A stretch of DNA of 34,254 nt from NCBI GenBank assembly GCA_017635515.1, contig JAGBLH010000237.1, forward strand, positions 1-34,254, given 5' to 3'. Position numbers and translations under genes: made by a program. Below are positions 1 through 7,868 of the stretch, one piece after another (position 1 is the stretch's first letter; the number at the start of each line of letters is the position of its first letter). The notes beneath the pieces are model-generated. The model saw nothing but the letters and a program-made list of their open reading frames with translations. It was not told where the DNA came from and searched no databases. Origin of the DNA: Selenomonas sp. (GTDB lineage: Bacteria; Bacillota; Negativicutes; Selenomonadales; Selenomonadaceae).

Positions 1-171
1 ATGCTGGCTCCCATGCTGGTAGGCGTGATGATTGCCGGCAGCTTTGGCATGAACACCATCTTCCTGATGTTTGCCTCTGTCTTCGTCATCATCTCGGCGG
101 TCGTGCTCGCTCTGGGACATGAGAGCAAACAGAAGACCCTGGAGGAACTGGAAGCCGTTCTGGAAAATTAA
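1..171 (+). CDS. C-terminal fragment of an MFS-type transporter (5' end outside window)
   Basis: The frame is open from the first base of the window to a TAA at 169-171, giving the last 56 residues of a membrane protein. Most of it is hydrophobic (a glycine/methionine-rich helix, then a helix rich in F, V, I and A). It ends in a short charged cytoplasmic tail containing HESKQKTLEELE. That tail resembles the E-T-K-x-K-S/T-L-E-E ending of sugar-porter-like major facilitator proteins, so a twelve-helix MFS permease is likely. The substrate cannot be told from this piece. The ATG at position 1 is probably internal, because a whole transporter would need about 350 more residues upstream. A strong terminator follows 21 bases after the stop. 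Confidence 0.6.
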   Translation: MLAPMLVGVMIAGSFGMNTIFLMFASVFVIISAVVLALGHESKQKTLEELEAVLEN

Positions 172-192
172 TCAGCGAAAGCAAATAAAAAG

Positions 193-228
193 AGGCTATG
201 GAAAAGTCTGCAGACTTTTCCATAGCCT
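193..228. terminator. Perfect 36-bp palindrome, bidirectional terminator
   Basis: Two 18-base arms are exact reverse complements with no spacer, beginning AGGCTATGG and ending CCATAGCCT. The stem is flanked by A-rich sequence on the left (AAAAAG) and T-rich sequence on the right (TTTGATTTT). It can therefore end transcription of the transporter from the left and of metK from the right, which stops 19 bases away at 247. Confidence 0.85.
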
Positions 229-246
229 TTGATTTTATCTTGCAGC

Positions 247-1437
247 TTAAAGCCCTGCTTCCTTACGCAGGGTTTCTGCCTTATCCGTATGCTCCCAGGG
301 GAGATCCACATCGGTGCGTCCGAAGTGACCATAGGCGGCAGTCTGACGGTAGATGGGACGGCGCAGGTCGAGCATCTTGATGATGCCTGCGGGGCGCAGA
401 TCAAAGTGCTTGCCTACCAGTTCCTCAATCTTCTCCTCGGACACCTTGTTGGTGCCGAAGGTATCAACCATGACGGAAACTGGCTTCGCCACGCCGATGG
501 CATAGGCCAGCTGAATCTCACACTTGTCAGCCAGACCTGCAGCCACAATGTTCTTGGCCACATAGCGGGCAGCATAAGCGGCGCTACGATCTACCTTCGT
601 GGGATCCTTGCCGGAGAAGGCACCGCCGCCATGACGAGCCCAGCCGCCGTAGGTATCCACGATAATCTTGCGTCCCGTGAGGCCTGAGTCGCCCTGAGGG
701 CCGCCGATGACGAACTTGCCCGTGGGATTCACAAAGATACGGGTCTCATCGCTCATGAGCTCTGCAGGCACGATGGGCTTGATGACCTGTTCGATGAGAT
801 CCTTGCGAATCTGCTCCAGAGTCACTTCCTCATCGTGCTGGGTGGAGATGACGATGGTCTCCACAGCTACTGGCTTGCCATCCTCGTAAGCTATCGTCAC
901 CTGGGTCTTGCCATCTGGACGCAGGTAAGGCAGGGTACCATTCTTGCGAACTTCCGTAAGACGGCGAGCCAGACGGTGAGCCAGCGCGATAGGCAAGGGC
1001 ATGAACTCAGGAGTCTCATTGGTAGCATAGCCGAACATCATGCCCTGATCGCCTGCACCGGTTGCCTCCTCCACTGACATCTCTCCCTCGCGGGCCTCCA
1101 AGGCCGTATTGACACCCTGGGCAATATCCGGAGACTGCTCATCCAAGGAAACCAGAATACCGCAGGTGGCATAGTCAAAACCATACTTGGCGCGGGTATA
1201 GCCAATATCCTGCACAGTGTTGCGAATGATTTTGGGAATGTCCACATAGCAATTAGTGGAAATCTCTCCCACCACATGTACCTGCCCAGTGGTAACCAAA
1301 GTCTCGCAGGCCACACGCCCCTGGGGATCCTGGGCGATGATAGCGTCAAGAATGGCATCGGAAATCTGGTCTGCCATCTTGTCTGGATGCCCTTCCGTCA
1401 CAGACTCGGAAGTAAACAGCATACGTTTCTTGCTCAT
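247..1437 (-). CDS. metK: S-adenosylmethionine synthetase
   Basis: Methionine adenosyltransferase makes S-adenosylmethionine from methionine and ATP in the cytoplasm. At 396 residues it has the normal family length. Visible hallmarks are the N-terminal [13 protein letters not shown] (ATP/Mg binding), the [12 protein letters not shown] signature near residue 118, and the glycine-rich [19 protein letters not shown] segment that closes the phosphate-binding loop. The ATG at 1437 is preceded by a strong AAAGGAGG site, and [20 protein letters not shown] is a typical start. It follows coaBC on the same strand but has its own promoter and an S-box leader in the 277-base gap. Expression should therefore be shut down when SAM is plentiful. 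Confidence 0.98.
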   Translation of the reverse strand: MSKKRMLFTSESVTEGHPDKMADQISDAILDAIIAQDPQGRVACETLVTTGQVHVVGEISTNCYVDIPKIIRNTVQDIGYTRAKYGFDYATCGILVSLDEQSPDIAQGVNTALEAREGEMSVEEATGAGDQGMMFGYATNETPEFMPLPIALAHRLARRLTEVRKNGTLPYLRPDGKTQVTIAYEDGKPVAVETIVISTQHDEEVTLEQIRKDLIEQVIKPIVPAELMSDETRIFVNPTGKFVIGGPQGDSGLTGRKIIVDTYGGWARHGGGAFSGKDPTKVDRSAAYAARYVAKNIVAAGLADKCEIQLAYAIGVAKPVSVMVDTFGTNKVSEEKIEELVGKHFDLRPAGIIKMLDLRRPIYRQTAAYGHFGRTDVDLPWEHTDKAETLRKEAGL

Positions 1438-1501
1438 AGATTTTGCCTCCTTTGCACATGAGCAACTGAATAAATCCCCGCCTTTTCGAAAGGGCCATAA
1501 G

Positions 1502-1531
1502 AAAAGGGCTCCTCTTTATGAGAGCCCTTTT
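1502..1531 (-). terminator. Intrinsic terminator of the metK SAM riboswitch
   Basis: Read on the minus strand, arms AAAAGGGCTC (1531-1522) and GAGCCCTTTT (1511-1502) form a 10-bp stem with a 10-base loop, and the right arm ends in a run of T. It sits between the aptamer and the metK ribosome binding site. An alternative antiterminator pairs ATGAGAG (1545-1539, the 3' side of aptamer helix P1) with CTCTCAT (1524-1518, in the terminator). The two folds exclude each other, as expected for a SAM-off switch. Confidence 0.9.
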
Positions 1532-1540
1532 ATGCGTACT

Positions 1541-1641
1541 CTCATCTTCTAGGCCATGCCTAAAGGAATTGGCACCGTTTTGGAAATCTCCAATGGTTGC
1601 CGCGACTTCATCGGGCCTGTCCCTCCGTCGCTCTTGATGAG
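1541..1641 (-). promoter_or_regulatory. SAM-I (S-box) riboswitch aptamer upstream of metK
   Basis: On the minus strand the leader carries the conserved S-box blocks in order. These are CTCATCAAGAG with CGGAGGGAC (P1 and the start of P2), GGCCCGATGAAG, CGGCAACC, a variable P3 arm, and AACGGTGCCAATTCC. The closing GATGAG (1546-1541) pairs with CTCATC (1641-1636) to form P1. Binding of SAM stabilises P1 and lets the downstream terminator fold, repressing metK. The class is well established and this assignment rests on direct recognition of the consensus. Confidence 0.95.
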
Positions 1642-1672
1642 GAAATATTCAGTTCAATAACCTACAAATTAA

Positions 1673-1701
1673 ATCATAAACTATTTTCAGACAGTTGTCA
1701 A
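1673..1701 (-). promoter_or_regulatory. Sigma-A-type promoter for the metK leader
   Basis: On the minus strand, TTGACA (1701-1696) is separated by 17 bases from TATGAT (1678-1673). That is a perfect -35 and a 5/6 match at -10. It lies between the coaBC stop (1715) and the start of the S-box aptamer (1641), which puts the transcript start near 1666, about 25 bases before the aptamer. Confidence 0.88.
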
Positions 1702-1714
1702 GCAGGAATAGGCA

Positions 1715-2956
1715 TCAACTCTTTGGAAAAAGCTCTATTCCCTCGGACATCTCATCCCACTGCTCCTTCAGCCTGTCAAGGATCAGACCGGCCAATCTGG
1801 CCTTGGACATCAGGGGCTGGCTTTCTTCCCTGCCGTCACGGTAAAAAATCTGCACCCGGTTGGTATCCGTGCCAAAGCCCGCATCATGGGCTGAAACATC
1901 ATTGGCCACGATGAAGTCCAGGTTCTTCTTCTCCAGTTTCTTACGGGCATAGGTTTCCAAATCATTGGTCTCAGCGGCAAAGCCCACCAGCACCTGGTGC
2001 TTCTTATGCTGTCCCAGCTTATAGAGAATATCGGGATTCCGCACCAAGGTGAGGGTCAGCTCCCCGTCGCTCTTCTTGATTTTCTGAGGTGCAGTTTCCT
2101 TGGGGCGATAGTCTGCCACTGCCGCAGTCTTGATTACTGCATCCACCCTGTCATACTCTGCCAGCACGGCCTGTTCCATTTCCCTGGCAGAGCGAATCTT
2201 GACGGCCCGCACGCCAGCAGGCACAGCAAGGCTGGTGGGACCACTTACCAGCACCACCTCTGCTCCCCGCTTGGCGGCTATCTCCGCAATGGCATAGCCC
2301 ATGCGACCTGTGGAACGGTTGCCCAGGAAGCGCACAGGATCAAGGGCTTCTTCAGTGCCTCCGGCGGTGACGAGAATTCTCTTCCCCTGCAAGGCTTTCG
2401 CTTCTGCAAAGAAGTCAAAGACCTCTTGCACGATGGCGGCAGGCTCCGGCAAACGGCCCTTGCCCTCAACACCGCAGGCCAGATGGCCCGTAGCAGGTTC
2501 GATGATACGGAAGCCCCGCTCCTTCAGCACAGAAAGGTTGACTTGAGTGGCGGGGTTTTCATACATGCCTGTGTTCATGGCAGGAGCAAAGAACAGCGGT
2601 GCTTTCGTAGCCAGGATAGTGGTGGTCATCAAATCATCCGCTATCCCCACCGCTGCCTTGGCTATGACATTGGCAGTGGCAGGCACAATAAGCATCAGGT
2701 CTGCCAGATTGGCCAGGGCAATGTGCTCCACATTGTACTGCTGCACCTTGGCCCACATATCCTGGGCCACAGGATTGCCGCTGATTTCCCGGAAAGTAAG
2801 CTCCGTGACGAATTCCGTGGCCTCGCGGGTCATCATGACATGGACTTCAGCTCCCGCCTTCCGCAAGCGGCTCACCACTTCCACAGCCTTGTAAGCGGCA
2901 ATGCCACCAGTGACCCCCAACACGATTTTCTTGCCCTTCAATAGCAAATTATCCAT
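1715..2956 (-). CDS. coaBC: Bifunctional phosphopantothenoylcysteine decarboxylase / phosphopantothenate-cysteine ligase
   Basis: CoaBC carries out two steps of coenzyme A synthesis: CTP-dependent joining of cysteine to 4'-phosphopantothenate, then FMN-dependent decarboxylation. The N-terminal flavoprotein half shows GGIAAYKA, the PAMNTGMYENPA substrate loop and the ACGVEGKGRLPEP flap with its catalytic cysteine. The C-terminal ligase half shows TAGGTEEALDPVRFLGNRS, AVADYRPK and KIKK. The frame is open upstream to 3022, but that extension reads through rpoZ. The ATG at 2956 gives the standard MDNLLLKGKKIVLGVTGG start and 413 residues. It begins four bases after the rpoZ stop, and its weak site (TAAGG) overlaps that stop, so translation is probably coupled. 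It is the last gene of the dapF operon. Confidence 0.96.
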   Translation of the reverse strand: MDNLLLKGKKIVLGVTGGIAAYKAVEVVSRLRKAGAEVHVMMTREATEFVTELTFREISGNPVAQDMWAKVQQYNVEHIALANLADLMLIVPATANVIAKAAVGIADDLMTTTILATKAPLFFAPAMNTGMYENPATQVNLSVLKERGFRIIEPATGHLACGVEGKGRLPEPAAIVQEVFDFFAEAKALQGKRILVTAGGTEEALDPVRFLGNRSTGRMGYAIAEIAAKRGAEVVLVSGPTSLAVPAGVRAVKIRSAREMEQAVLAEYDRVDAVIKTAAVADYRPKETAPQKIKKSDGELTLTLVRNPDILYKLGQHKKHQVLVGFAAETNDLETYARKKLEKKNLDFIVANDVSAHDAGFGTDTNRVQIFYRDGREESQPLMSKARLAGLILDRLKEQWDEMSEGIELFPKS

Positions 2957-2960
2957 GGCC

Positions 2961-3197
2961 TTAGAGGACAGTCTTGTCAATAGTGTAGCCAATCTTGCCC
3001 TCGACAATCTCCTCCAGGGCATTGGTCACGTTCTTAGTAGAACGTGCCTGGGTAGCCTTGAGTTCCTCGCCATCCAGCAGTTGGCGGGCGCGCTTGGCTC
3101 CGAGCACCACCAAACCGTAACGGCTCTTGACACGCTTCATCAGGGCGTCCGTGGAAGGATTGACCATGCTCATTACCACTTCTTTGTTTGTTTTCAT
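2961..3197 (-). CDS. rpoZ: DNA-directed RNA polymerase omega subunit
   Basis: Omega is a small chaperone-like subunit that latches the beta' C-terminus in core RNA polymerase. The 78-residue product has the family core: MVNPSTDALMKRVKSRYGLVV, then GAKRARQLLDG, then ALEEIVEGKI. The ATG at 3197 has AGAGGTG eight bases upstream. The alternative ATG nine codons in (MSMVNPS...) has no good site, although the first eight residues are not conserved in the family. It lies between gmk (24-base gap) and coaBC (4-base gap), the usual Firmicutes order gmk-rpoZ-coaBC. Confidence 0.93.
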   Translation of the reverse strand: MKTNKEVVMSMVNPSTDALMKRVKSRYGLVVLGAKRARQLLDGEELKATQARSTKNVTNALEEIVEGKIGYTIDKTVL

Positions 3198-3221
3198 AGA
3201 ACTTGCACCTCTTATAAAAAG

Positions 3222-3815
3222 TCAAATCTCAAACAGATCCTCATTGCGCTCTGCCTTGCTGTGCTCGGCGTCAATGATGGCCTGTATGCGTTTCACCGCT
3301 GTCTTCACCGTGGTGTTTACCACCACATAGGTATACTTCCTGCCCACGGAAATCTCATCCCGGGCAGCTCCCAGACGGCGTTCAAGCGACTCAGGAGTCT
3401 CCGAGCCACGGCCCTTGATCCTGCGCTCCAGCTCTGCCATGGAGGGCGGCAACAGGAAGATGAAAATACCACCGGGGCATCTCTTCATGACGTTCAGGGC
3501 ACCCTGGGTATCTATTTCCAACAGGATATCCTGCCCTGCCTGAAGCCTTTCTTCCAGTTTCTTCAGAGGCGTGCCGTAGTAATTGCCATAAACATCAGCA
3601 TACTCCAGAAAACCTCCAGCCGCAATCTCTGCCTCGAATTGCTCACGGGTGAGGAAGTAGTAGTTCTGACCATCTACCTCCCCCTCCCTTGGCTGCCTGG
3701 TGGTGGCAGAGATGGAATAGGCCAGCTTTGGTGTCTCAGCCAGCAGTTTCCCGCAGACTGTGCCCTTACCCGTGCCCGAGGGGCCTGATACCACAATCAA
3801 TAATCCCTGTTTCAT
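3222..3815 (-). CDS. gmk: Guanylate kinase
   Basis: It phosphorylates GMP to GDP with ATP, an essential step in guanine nucleotide supply and in recycling cyclic-di-GMP or (p)ppGpp breakdown products. The 197-residue length is typical. The P-loop GPSGTGKGT lies at residues 11-19. The GMP-binding segment SISATTRQPREGEVDGQNYYF and the ILLEIDTQGA strand (family form: L-D-I-D/E-x-Q-G) follow, then FIFLLPPS. The ATG at 3815 has AGAGGTAG at good spacing. Its place after remA and before rpoZ is the conserved arrangement of Bacillota. Confidence 0.97.
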   Translation of the reverse strand: MKQGLLIVVSGPSGTGKGTVCGKLLAETPKLAYSISATTRQPREGEVDGQNYYFLTREQFEAEIAAGGFLEYADVYGNYYGTPLKKLEERLQAGQDILLEIDTQGALNVMKRCPGGIFIFLLPPSMAELERRIKGRGSETPESLERRLGAARDEISVGRKYTYVVVNTTVKTAVKRIQAIIDAEHSKAERNEDLFEI

Positions 3816-3846
3816 AATGTTCTTCTACCTCTGTTTCGACTATATC

Positions 3847-4110
3847 TCATTCCTGTCCATCGTCGCTGGCATCTCCTGCCATGCGATGGGCAATGGTTTC
3901 CGGCTGCACAGCGGACAGCACCACATGGTCACTGTCCATAATGACCACCGAGCGTGTCCTCCTGCCGTAGCTGGCATCAATCAGCCTCTCGCTGTCCCGT
4001 GCCTCCTGGATGATGCGCTTGATGGGCGCCGAGTCAGGGCTGACCACAGCAATGACCCGACCCGCAGCCACAATGTTGCCAAAACCGATATTAATGAGTT
4101 TGATATCCAT
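3847..4110 (-). CDS. remA: RemA-like extracellular matrix regulator (DUF370)
   Basis: This 87-residue protein starts [20 protein letters not shown] and contains [49 protein letters not shown]. It is very close to Bacillus subtilis RemA along its whole length. RemA is a DNA-binding protein that forms oligomeric rings and activates biofilm-matrix and osmoprotection genes. The frame extends upstream to 4161, but the ATG at 4110 has a full AAAGGAGGTC site and matches the family start. It sits 28 bases after dapF and 31 before gmk; the remA-gmk-rpoZ order is common in Bacillota. Its regulon in a diderm host is unknown to me. Confidence 0.93.
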   Translation of the reverse strand: MDIKLINIGFGNIVAAGRVIAVVSPDSAPIKRIIQEARDSERLIDASYGRRTRSVVIMDSDHVVLSAVQPETIAHRMAGDASDDGQE

Positions 4111-4138
4111 GCCCTGACCTCCTTTTGCCAAAGGCGCC

Positions 4139-4981
4139 TCATACCTCCAGGCTGCCTGCAAAGACCAGCTCTGCAGGGCCTGTCATAAATACGTGGTTGT
4201 TCTCTGCCCATTCCACGAACAAGCGACCGCCGTCCAGCTCTATTTCTGCCACCCTATCCGTGCGTCCCGTCAGCACGCCTGCTACCAACGTGGCGCAGGA
4301 ACCAGTGCCACAGGCCAGTGTCACCGCCGCGCCGCGTTCCCAGACCCTCATACGCATATGGCTCCTGTCCCTGACGGTGACGAATTCCGTGTTGGTCTTG
4401 CGGGGGAAACCCTCATGGTGCTCAAAGAAGGAACCTAATTCCTCTATGGGGAAGCACTCCGCATCTTCAACGAAAATCACACAGTGAGGATTGCCCATGG
4501 AAACACAGGTCATTTTGTAGTCCTGCCCCTTCACAGTCAAGGTCTCGTTTATCACCTTGTTTGTGCCAAAGCCCTTGACAGGAATGTCATCCCCGGACAA
4601 GACTGGCTCGCCCATATCCACGCGAACACCAGTGACTTTTCCATCCTCCACTTTCAAGCTGGGCACCAATATCCCAGCCCCGGTCTCGATGGTGAAATCC
4701 GTCTTGTCTGTACGCTGGTAATCATAAAGATAGCGAGCAAAGCACCTGATGCCATTGCCACACATCTCCGCCTCGCTGCCATCTGCATTGATGATGCGCA
4801 TGCGGAAATCCGCCACTTCTGAAGGTTCCACCACCAGAATGCCGTCTGCGCCGATACCATAATGGCGGTCGCAGAGTTCCTTGCCTAAAGAAGCATAGTC
4901 ACATTCCATTGGCTCTTCCAAGCAGTCTATGAGCACAAAGTCATTACCGCATCCCTGCCACTTCGTGAAATTCAACTTCAT
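4139..4981 (-). CDS. dapF: Diaminopimelate epimerase
   Basis: DapF converts LL- to meso-diaminopimelate, the last step before peptidoglycan cross-linking and lysine synthesis. The two catalytic cysteines are visible: Cys74 in [13 protein letters not shown] and Cys224 in [13 protein letters not shown]. The N-terminal [13 protein letters not shown] and the MGNPHCVIF strand complete the two-lobed fold. The length of 280 residues is normal. ATG at 4981 follows an AAGGAGGAAG site. As first gene of the operon it has its own promoter (5034-5062), divergent from rqcH. The partner genes asd and dapB lie elsewhere in the window (31316-33184). Confidence 0.97.
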   Translation of the reverse strand: MKLNFTKWQGCGNDFVLIDCLEEPMECDYASLGKELCDRHYGIGADGILVVEPSEVADFRMRIINADGSEAEMCGNGIRCFARYLYDYQRTDKTDFTIETGAGILVPSLKVEDGKVTGVRVDMGEPVLSGDDIPVKGFGTNKVINETLTVKGQDYKMTCVSMGNPHCVIFVEDAECFPIEELGSFFEHHEGFPRKTNTEFVTVRDRSHMRMRVWERGAAVTLACGTGSCATLVAGVLTGRTDRVAEIELDGGRLFVEWAENNHVFMTGPAELVFAGSLEV

Positions 4982-5033
4982 AGGGAGACTTCCTCCTTTT
5001 TGCTATATTTCCTGCTATATGCCTATCTAATTT

Positions 5034-5062
5034 ATTGTACTTGTTTTAACTCTTGTCTGCAA
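5034..5062 (-). promoter_or_regulatory. Promoter of the dapF-remA-gmk-rpoZ-coaBC operon
   Basis: On the minus strand, TTGCAG (5062-5057), a 17-base spacer and TACAAT (5039-5034) make a good vegetative promoter. Transcription would start near 5027, about 45 bases before the dapF ATG. It lies only 17 bases from the divergent rqcH promoter. Confidence 0.7.
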
Positions 5063-5079
5063 CCCTGCAAGGGATAAAA

Positions 5080-5109
5080 TTGACCGTTTTGACGGTAAAA
5101 TGTTATAAT
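5080..5109 (+). promoter_or_regulatory. Promoter of rqcH
   Basis: TTGACC (5080-5085), an 18-base spacer and a perfect TATAAT (5104-5109), with TG one base upstream giving an extended -10 (TGTTATAAT). It faces away from the dapF promoter. The 5' leader would be roughly 47 bases. Confidence 0.75.
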
Positions 5110-5163
5110 TGGCACTATATTTAAAGATATTTTTCCACACAGACAGAAAGACGAGGATAGAAC

Positions 5164-6933
5164 ATGAGTCTTGACGGATTTTCCATGCGCTTCCTGGCCC
5201 GGGAGCTTGACAGCATCCTTGCTGGAGGCCGCATAGACAAAATAACCCAACCTAATAAGCAGTCCATCATCATCTCTGTCCGCCAACCCGGACAGAATTA
5301 CTTGTTGCATATCTCTATCGCACCTCAGAATCCTTCAGCGCATATTCTGACCAAAACTTTGGAGAATCCCCCCGAGCCTCCCTCCTTCTGCATGCTCCTA
5401 AGGAAGCATCTGGAAACAGGACGCATCGTTTCCATCAAGCAGCACGGCTTGGACAGACTGCTGCTGATGGACATCGACTTCCTTGGTGGCGGCGGCAAAA
5501 TCATCACCAAGACCATCGTCATGGAACTCATGGGCAAGTATAGCAACATAATATTGTTGCAGGACGGGCAGATACTCGATGCCCTAAGGAAGATAGGCAC
5601 CAACAGCAGCCGGGTGAGGACGGTACTGCCCGGAGACAGCTATGAACTGCCGCCTGGGCAGGATAAGCTGGACCTGTTTGAAGTGACCATGCCTAAGATT
5701 ATAGCAGCCCTGAAAGACCAGCCAAAGGACAGCCGCTTGGATAAGGCGCTTCTGGCTATCTGCATGGGCTTTGGCCCTGTCTCTGCCAAAGAAGTCTGTT
5801 TTTCCGCAGGACTTGCCCCCAGTATCAGATTATCTGACCTTGAAGAAGTGGATTACCAGGCCATAGAGCAGGGACTTGCAGATATTCTGGCAGTCTCTTG
5901 TCAGGAGCAGATAGAGCCCTGCCTGCTCCTGGATGCCAACAAGAAAATTCTCGCCATGGCAGCCTTTCCTCTGCATTACCTGCCGGAAGCGCAGGCAATT
6001 TCCTTTGGCAGCCTCAGTGAACTCATCGAAAAGGCTGACCTCCTTTACGGCAGCTATGTGCTGCCGGACAAGGATAGATTCCAAAAGTTGGTGAAGAACG
6101 AGCTCAACAAAGCGGAAAACAAGCTCGTCAAACTGGACAAGGAAATCGAGGAAGCGGAAAACGCAGAACTCTACAGGCGGCGTGGCGACAATCTCATGAC
6201 CTATCAGTACCAGTTCAAGGACAGGGTTGACGCAGAAATCACCGTCACAGACATATACAGCGAAAATGGCGAAAATATCACCATCCCGCTTGACCAGCGC
6301 ATCACTCTGGTGGAGAATATGCAAGCCTGCTACAAGAAGTACGACAAGCTCAAGCGAGGCAGAGAAATGCTACTGGGCCAGCGTCAGGACTGCGAAATGA
6401 GCATCAAATATCTCGAGAGCATCGAAGCGTCTCTCTTGGCCTCATCCAGTCTTGCCGAAATTGGTGAGATCCACAATGAGCTGGTGGCAGGAGGTTACCT
6501 AAGGGAAAAGCTCAAGAAGAAGAACAACGACAAGCCCGCTTCCCCCTTCCGCTTCACGGCCCCTGACGGAACAGTCATTCTTGTAGGCAAGAACAACTAC
6601 CAGAACGACAAGCTCACCTTCAAGACAGCCGCCTTCAATGACCTCTGGCTGCACACCAAAGATATTCCCGGCTCCCATGTCATCCTGCGTACGGGCGGCG
6701 CAGAGCCCTCCGAAGAAACCCTCCTGCTGGCAGCCAGCCTAGCCGTGCATTACAGCAAGGCCCGCGGCTCTTCCACGGTGCCCGTGGACTATGTGGAGGT
6801 GCGCCGGGTGAAGAAACCCTCAGGAGCCAAGCCTGGCTTTGTCATATTCACAGAGCAGAATACCCTCTACATCACGCCGGACGAAGAAATCCTATCTCCC
6901 ATTCTGGCACAAGACCCGACAGCCCTGCAGTAA
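5164..6933 (+). CDS. rqcH: Rqc2/RqcH-type ribosome quality control factor (NFACT protein)
   Basis: RqcH binds stalled 50S subunits still carrying peptidyl-tRNA, recruits alanyl-tRNA and adds C-terminal alanine tails that mark the stuck chain for degradation. The 589-residue protein has the NFACT-N domain at the start (MSLDGFSMRFLARELDSIL). The Asp97-Arg98 pair (GLDRLL), at the position reported as essential in B. subtilis RqcH, is intact. HhH and long coiled-coil regions (about 310-430) follow, and then the NFACT-R/DUF814 domain with TFKTAAFNDLWLHTKDIPGSHV. Older annotation calls such proteins fibronectin-binding protein FbpA. ATG 5164 is preceded by GAGGA at fair spacing. The TtcA-like gene follows 22 bases downstream, so they are probably co-transcribed. 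Confidence 0.94.
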   Translation: MSLDGFSMRFLARELDSILAGGRIDKITQPNKQSIIISVRQPGQNYLLHISIAPQNPSAHILTKTLENPPEPPSFCMLLRKHLETGRIVSIKQHGLDRLLLMDIDFLGGGGKIITKTIVMELMGKYSNIILLQDGQILDALRKIGTNSSRVRTVLPGDSYELPPGQDKLDLFEVTMPKIIAALKDQPKDSRLDKALLAICMGFGPVSAKEVCFSAGLAPSIRLSDLEEVDYQAIEQGLADILAVSCQEQIEPCLLLDANKKILAMAAFPLHYLPEAQAISFGSLSELIEKADLLYGSYVLPDKDRFQKLVKNELNKAENKLVKLDKEIEEAENAELYRRRGDNLMTYQYQFKDRVDAEITVTDIYSENGENITIPLDQRITLVENMQACYKKYDKLKRGREMLLGQRQDCEMSIKYLESIEASLLASSSLAEIGEIHNELVAGGYLREKLKKKNNDKPASPFRFTAPDGTVILVGKNNYQNDKLTFKTAAFNDLWLHTKDIPGSHVILRTGGAEPSEETLLLAASLAVHYSKARGSSTVPVDYVEVRRVKKPSGAKPGFVIFTEQNTLYITPDEEILSPILAQDPTALQ

Positions 6934-6955
6934 CACTTTCAGAAAGGTAGCGACC

Positions 6956-7744
6956 ATGAAAATAAATTTGCCCCAGCTTTACTTCAGTAAACTAATGCGA
7001 GCCATTGTGGAATTTGAGATGATTCAGGAAGATGACCACATCCTCATCGGTGTTTCCGGGGGCAAGGACAGCATCTTCCTGACCTACGCCCTGGCCATCA
7101 TGCGGCAGCGACTCAAGAAAAAATTTACCCTCTCCGCCCTGACCATTAATCCCCAGTTCACACAGGACTTTGATACCAGCCGCATCAGGGATTTCTGTGA
7201 AAGCCTGGAGATTCCATACGACACGGTGGAGGTGGACATTGCGAGCGCCATCAAAGCCCAAGCCGACAAGCAGCCCTGCTTCACCTGCGCCTTTTTCCGC
7301 CGGGGAGCCATGAACCGCTATGCCGTGGAGCACGGCATGAATAAGATTGCTTACGCCCATCATCATGACGATGCGGTGGAGACCTTTCTCATGAGCCTCT
7401 TTTACTCAGGCCAGCTCCACACCTTCACTCCCAGCACCTATCTTGACCGCACGGGCCTCACGGTCATTCGCCCACTGGTCTACTTCCGCGAGCAGGAGAT
7501 AAGCGAAGCCATCCAGTACCATGGCTTCACGCCCGTCCCTTCACCCTGCCCCCATGATGGGCATACCATCCGGCAGGAAGTCAAGGAGCTTATCCAAAAG
7601 CTGGAGCCTGATATTCCCGATTTATATGACCATCTGGCCTCAGGCATGAGAAAAGGAGCCTTGGGCGAACTCTGGCCCGCTTCCAAAACCAGAGATGAAA
7701 TGCGAGATATTTACTTTAGCTACATGGGAAATAATCAGACATGA
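6956..7744 (+). CDS. TtcA-like tRNA 2-thiolation PP-loop ATPase
   Basis: The 262-residue protein has the PP-loop SGGKDS at residues 34-39, which adenylates a tRNA base before sulfur insertion. Cys108 and Cys111 (QPCFTCAFFRRGAMNRYA) plus Cys198 (PSPCPHDGHTIR) match the three-cysteine [4Fe-4S] arrangement of TtcA, which makes 2-thiocytidine-32 in tRNA. The HHHDDAVETFLMSLFY stretch is the family's second active-site motif. The C-terminal part after Cys198 (PHDGH) is unlike E. coli TtcA, so this is a TtcA-family paralogue and the target base is not certain. The open frame begins at 6839 inside rqcH, but ATG 6956, with AAAGGTAG seven bases before it, gives the family start. It closes the rqcH operon. 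Confidence 0.85.
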   Translation: MKINLPQLYFSKLMRAIVEFEMIQEDDHILIGVSGGKDSIFLTYALAIMRQRLKKKFTLSALTINPQFTQDFDTSRIRDFCESLEIPYDTVEVDIASAIKAQADKQPCFTCAFFRRGAMNRYAVEHGMNKIAYAHHHDDAVETFLMSLFYSGQLHTFTPSTYLDRTGLTVIRPLVYFREQEISEAIQYHGFTPVPSPCPHDGHTIRQEVKELIQKLEPDIPDLYDHLASGMRKGALGELWPASKTRDEMRDIYFSYMGNNQT

Positions 7745-7814
7745 AATCGGACACTAAAAATCTAAAAATATAATACGCTTCAATCATACACGAAAGTCAG
7801 TGCCCTTAAACACA

Positions 7815-7859
7815 AACCTCCCTATAGCCCTCTTATGTAGCAAGGACTATAGGGAGGTT
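7815..7859. terminator. Bidirectional terminator between ttcA-like gene and rnj
   Basis: Arms AACCTCCCTATAG (7815-7827) and CTATAGGGAGGTT (7847-7859) form a perfect 13-bp stem with a 19-base loop. GATTTT follows on the plus side, and GTTTGTGTTT on the minus side. It lies between two convergent genes, the TtcA-like gene and RNase J. Confidence 0.8.
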
Positions 7860-7868
7860 GATTTTATG

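Noticed and set aside
3034-3225. 63-codon minus-strand frame overlapping rpoZ
   Set aside because: It is a shifted-frame reading of rpoZ, whose omega sequence is unmistakable in the other frame.
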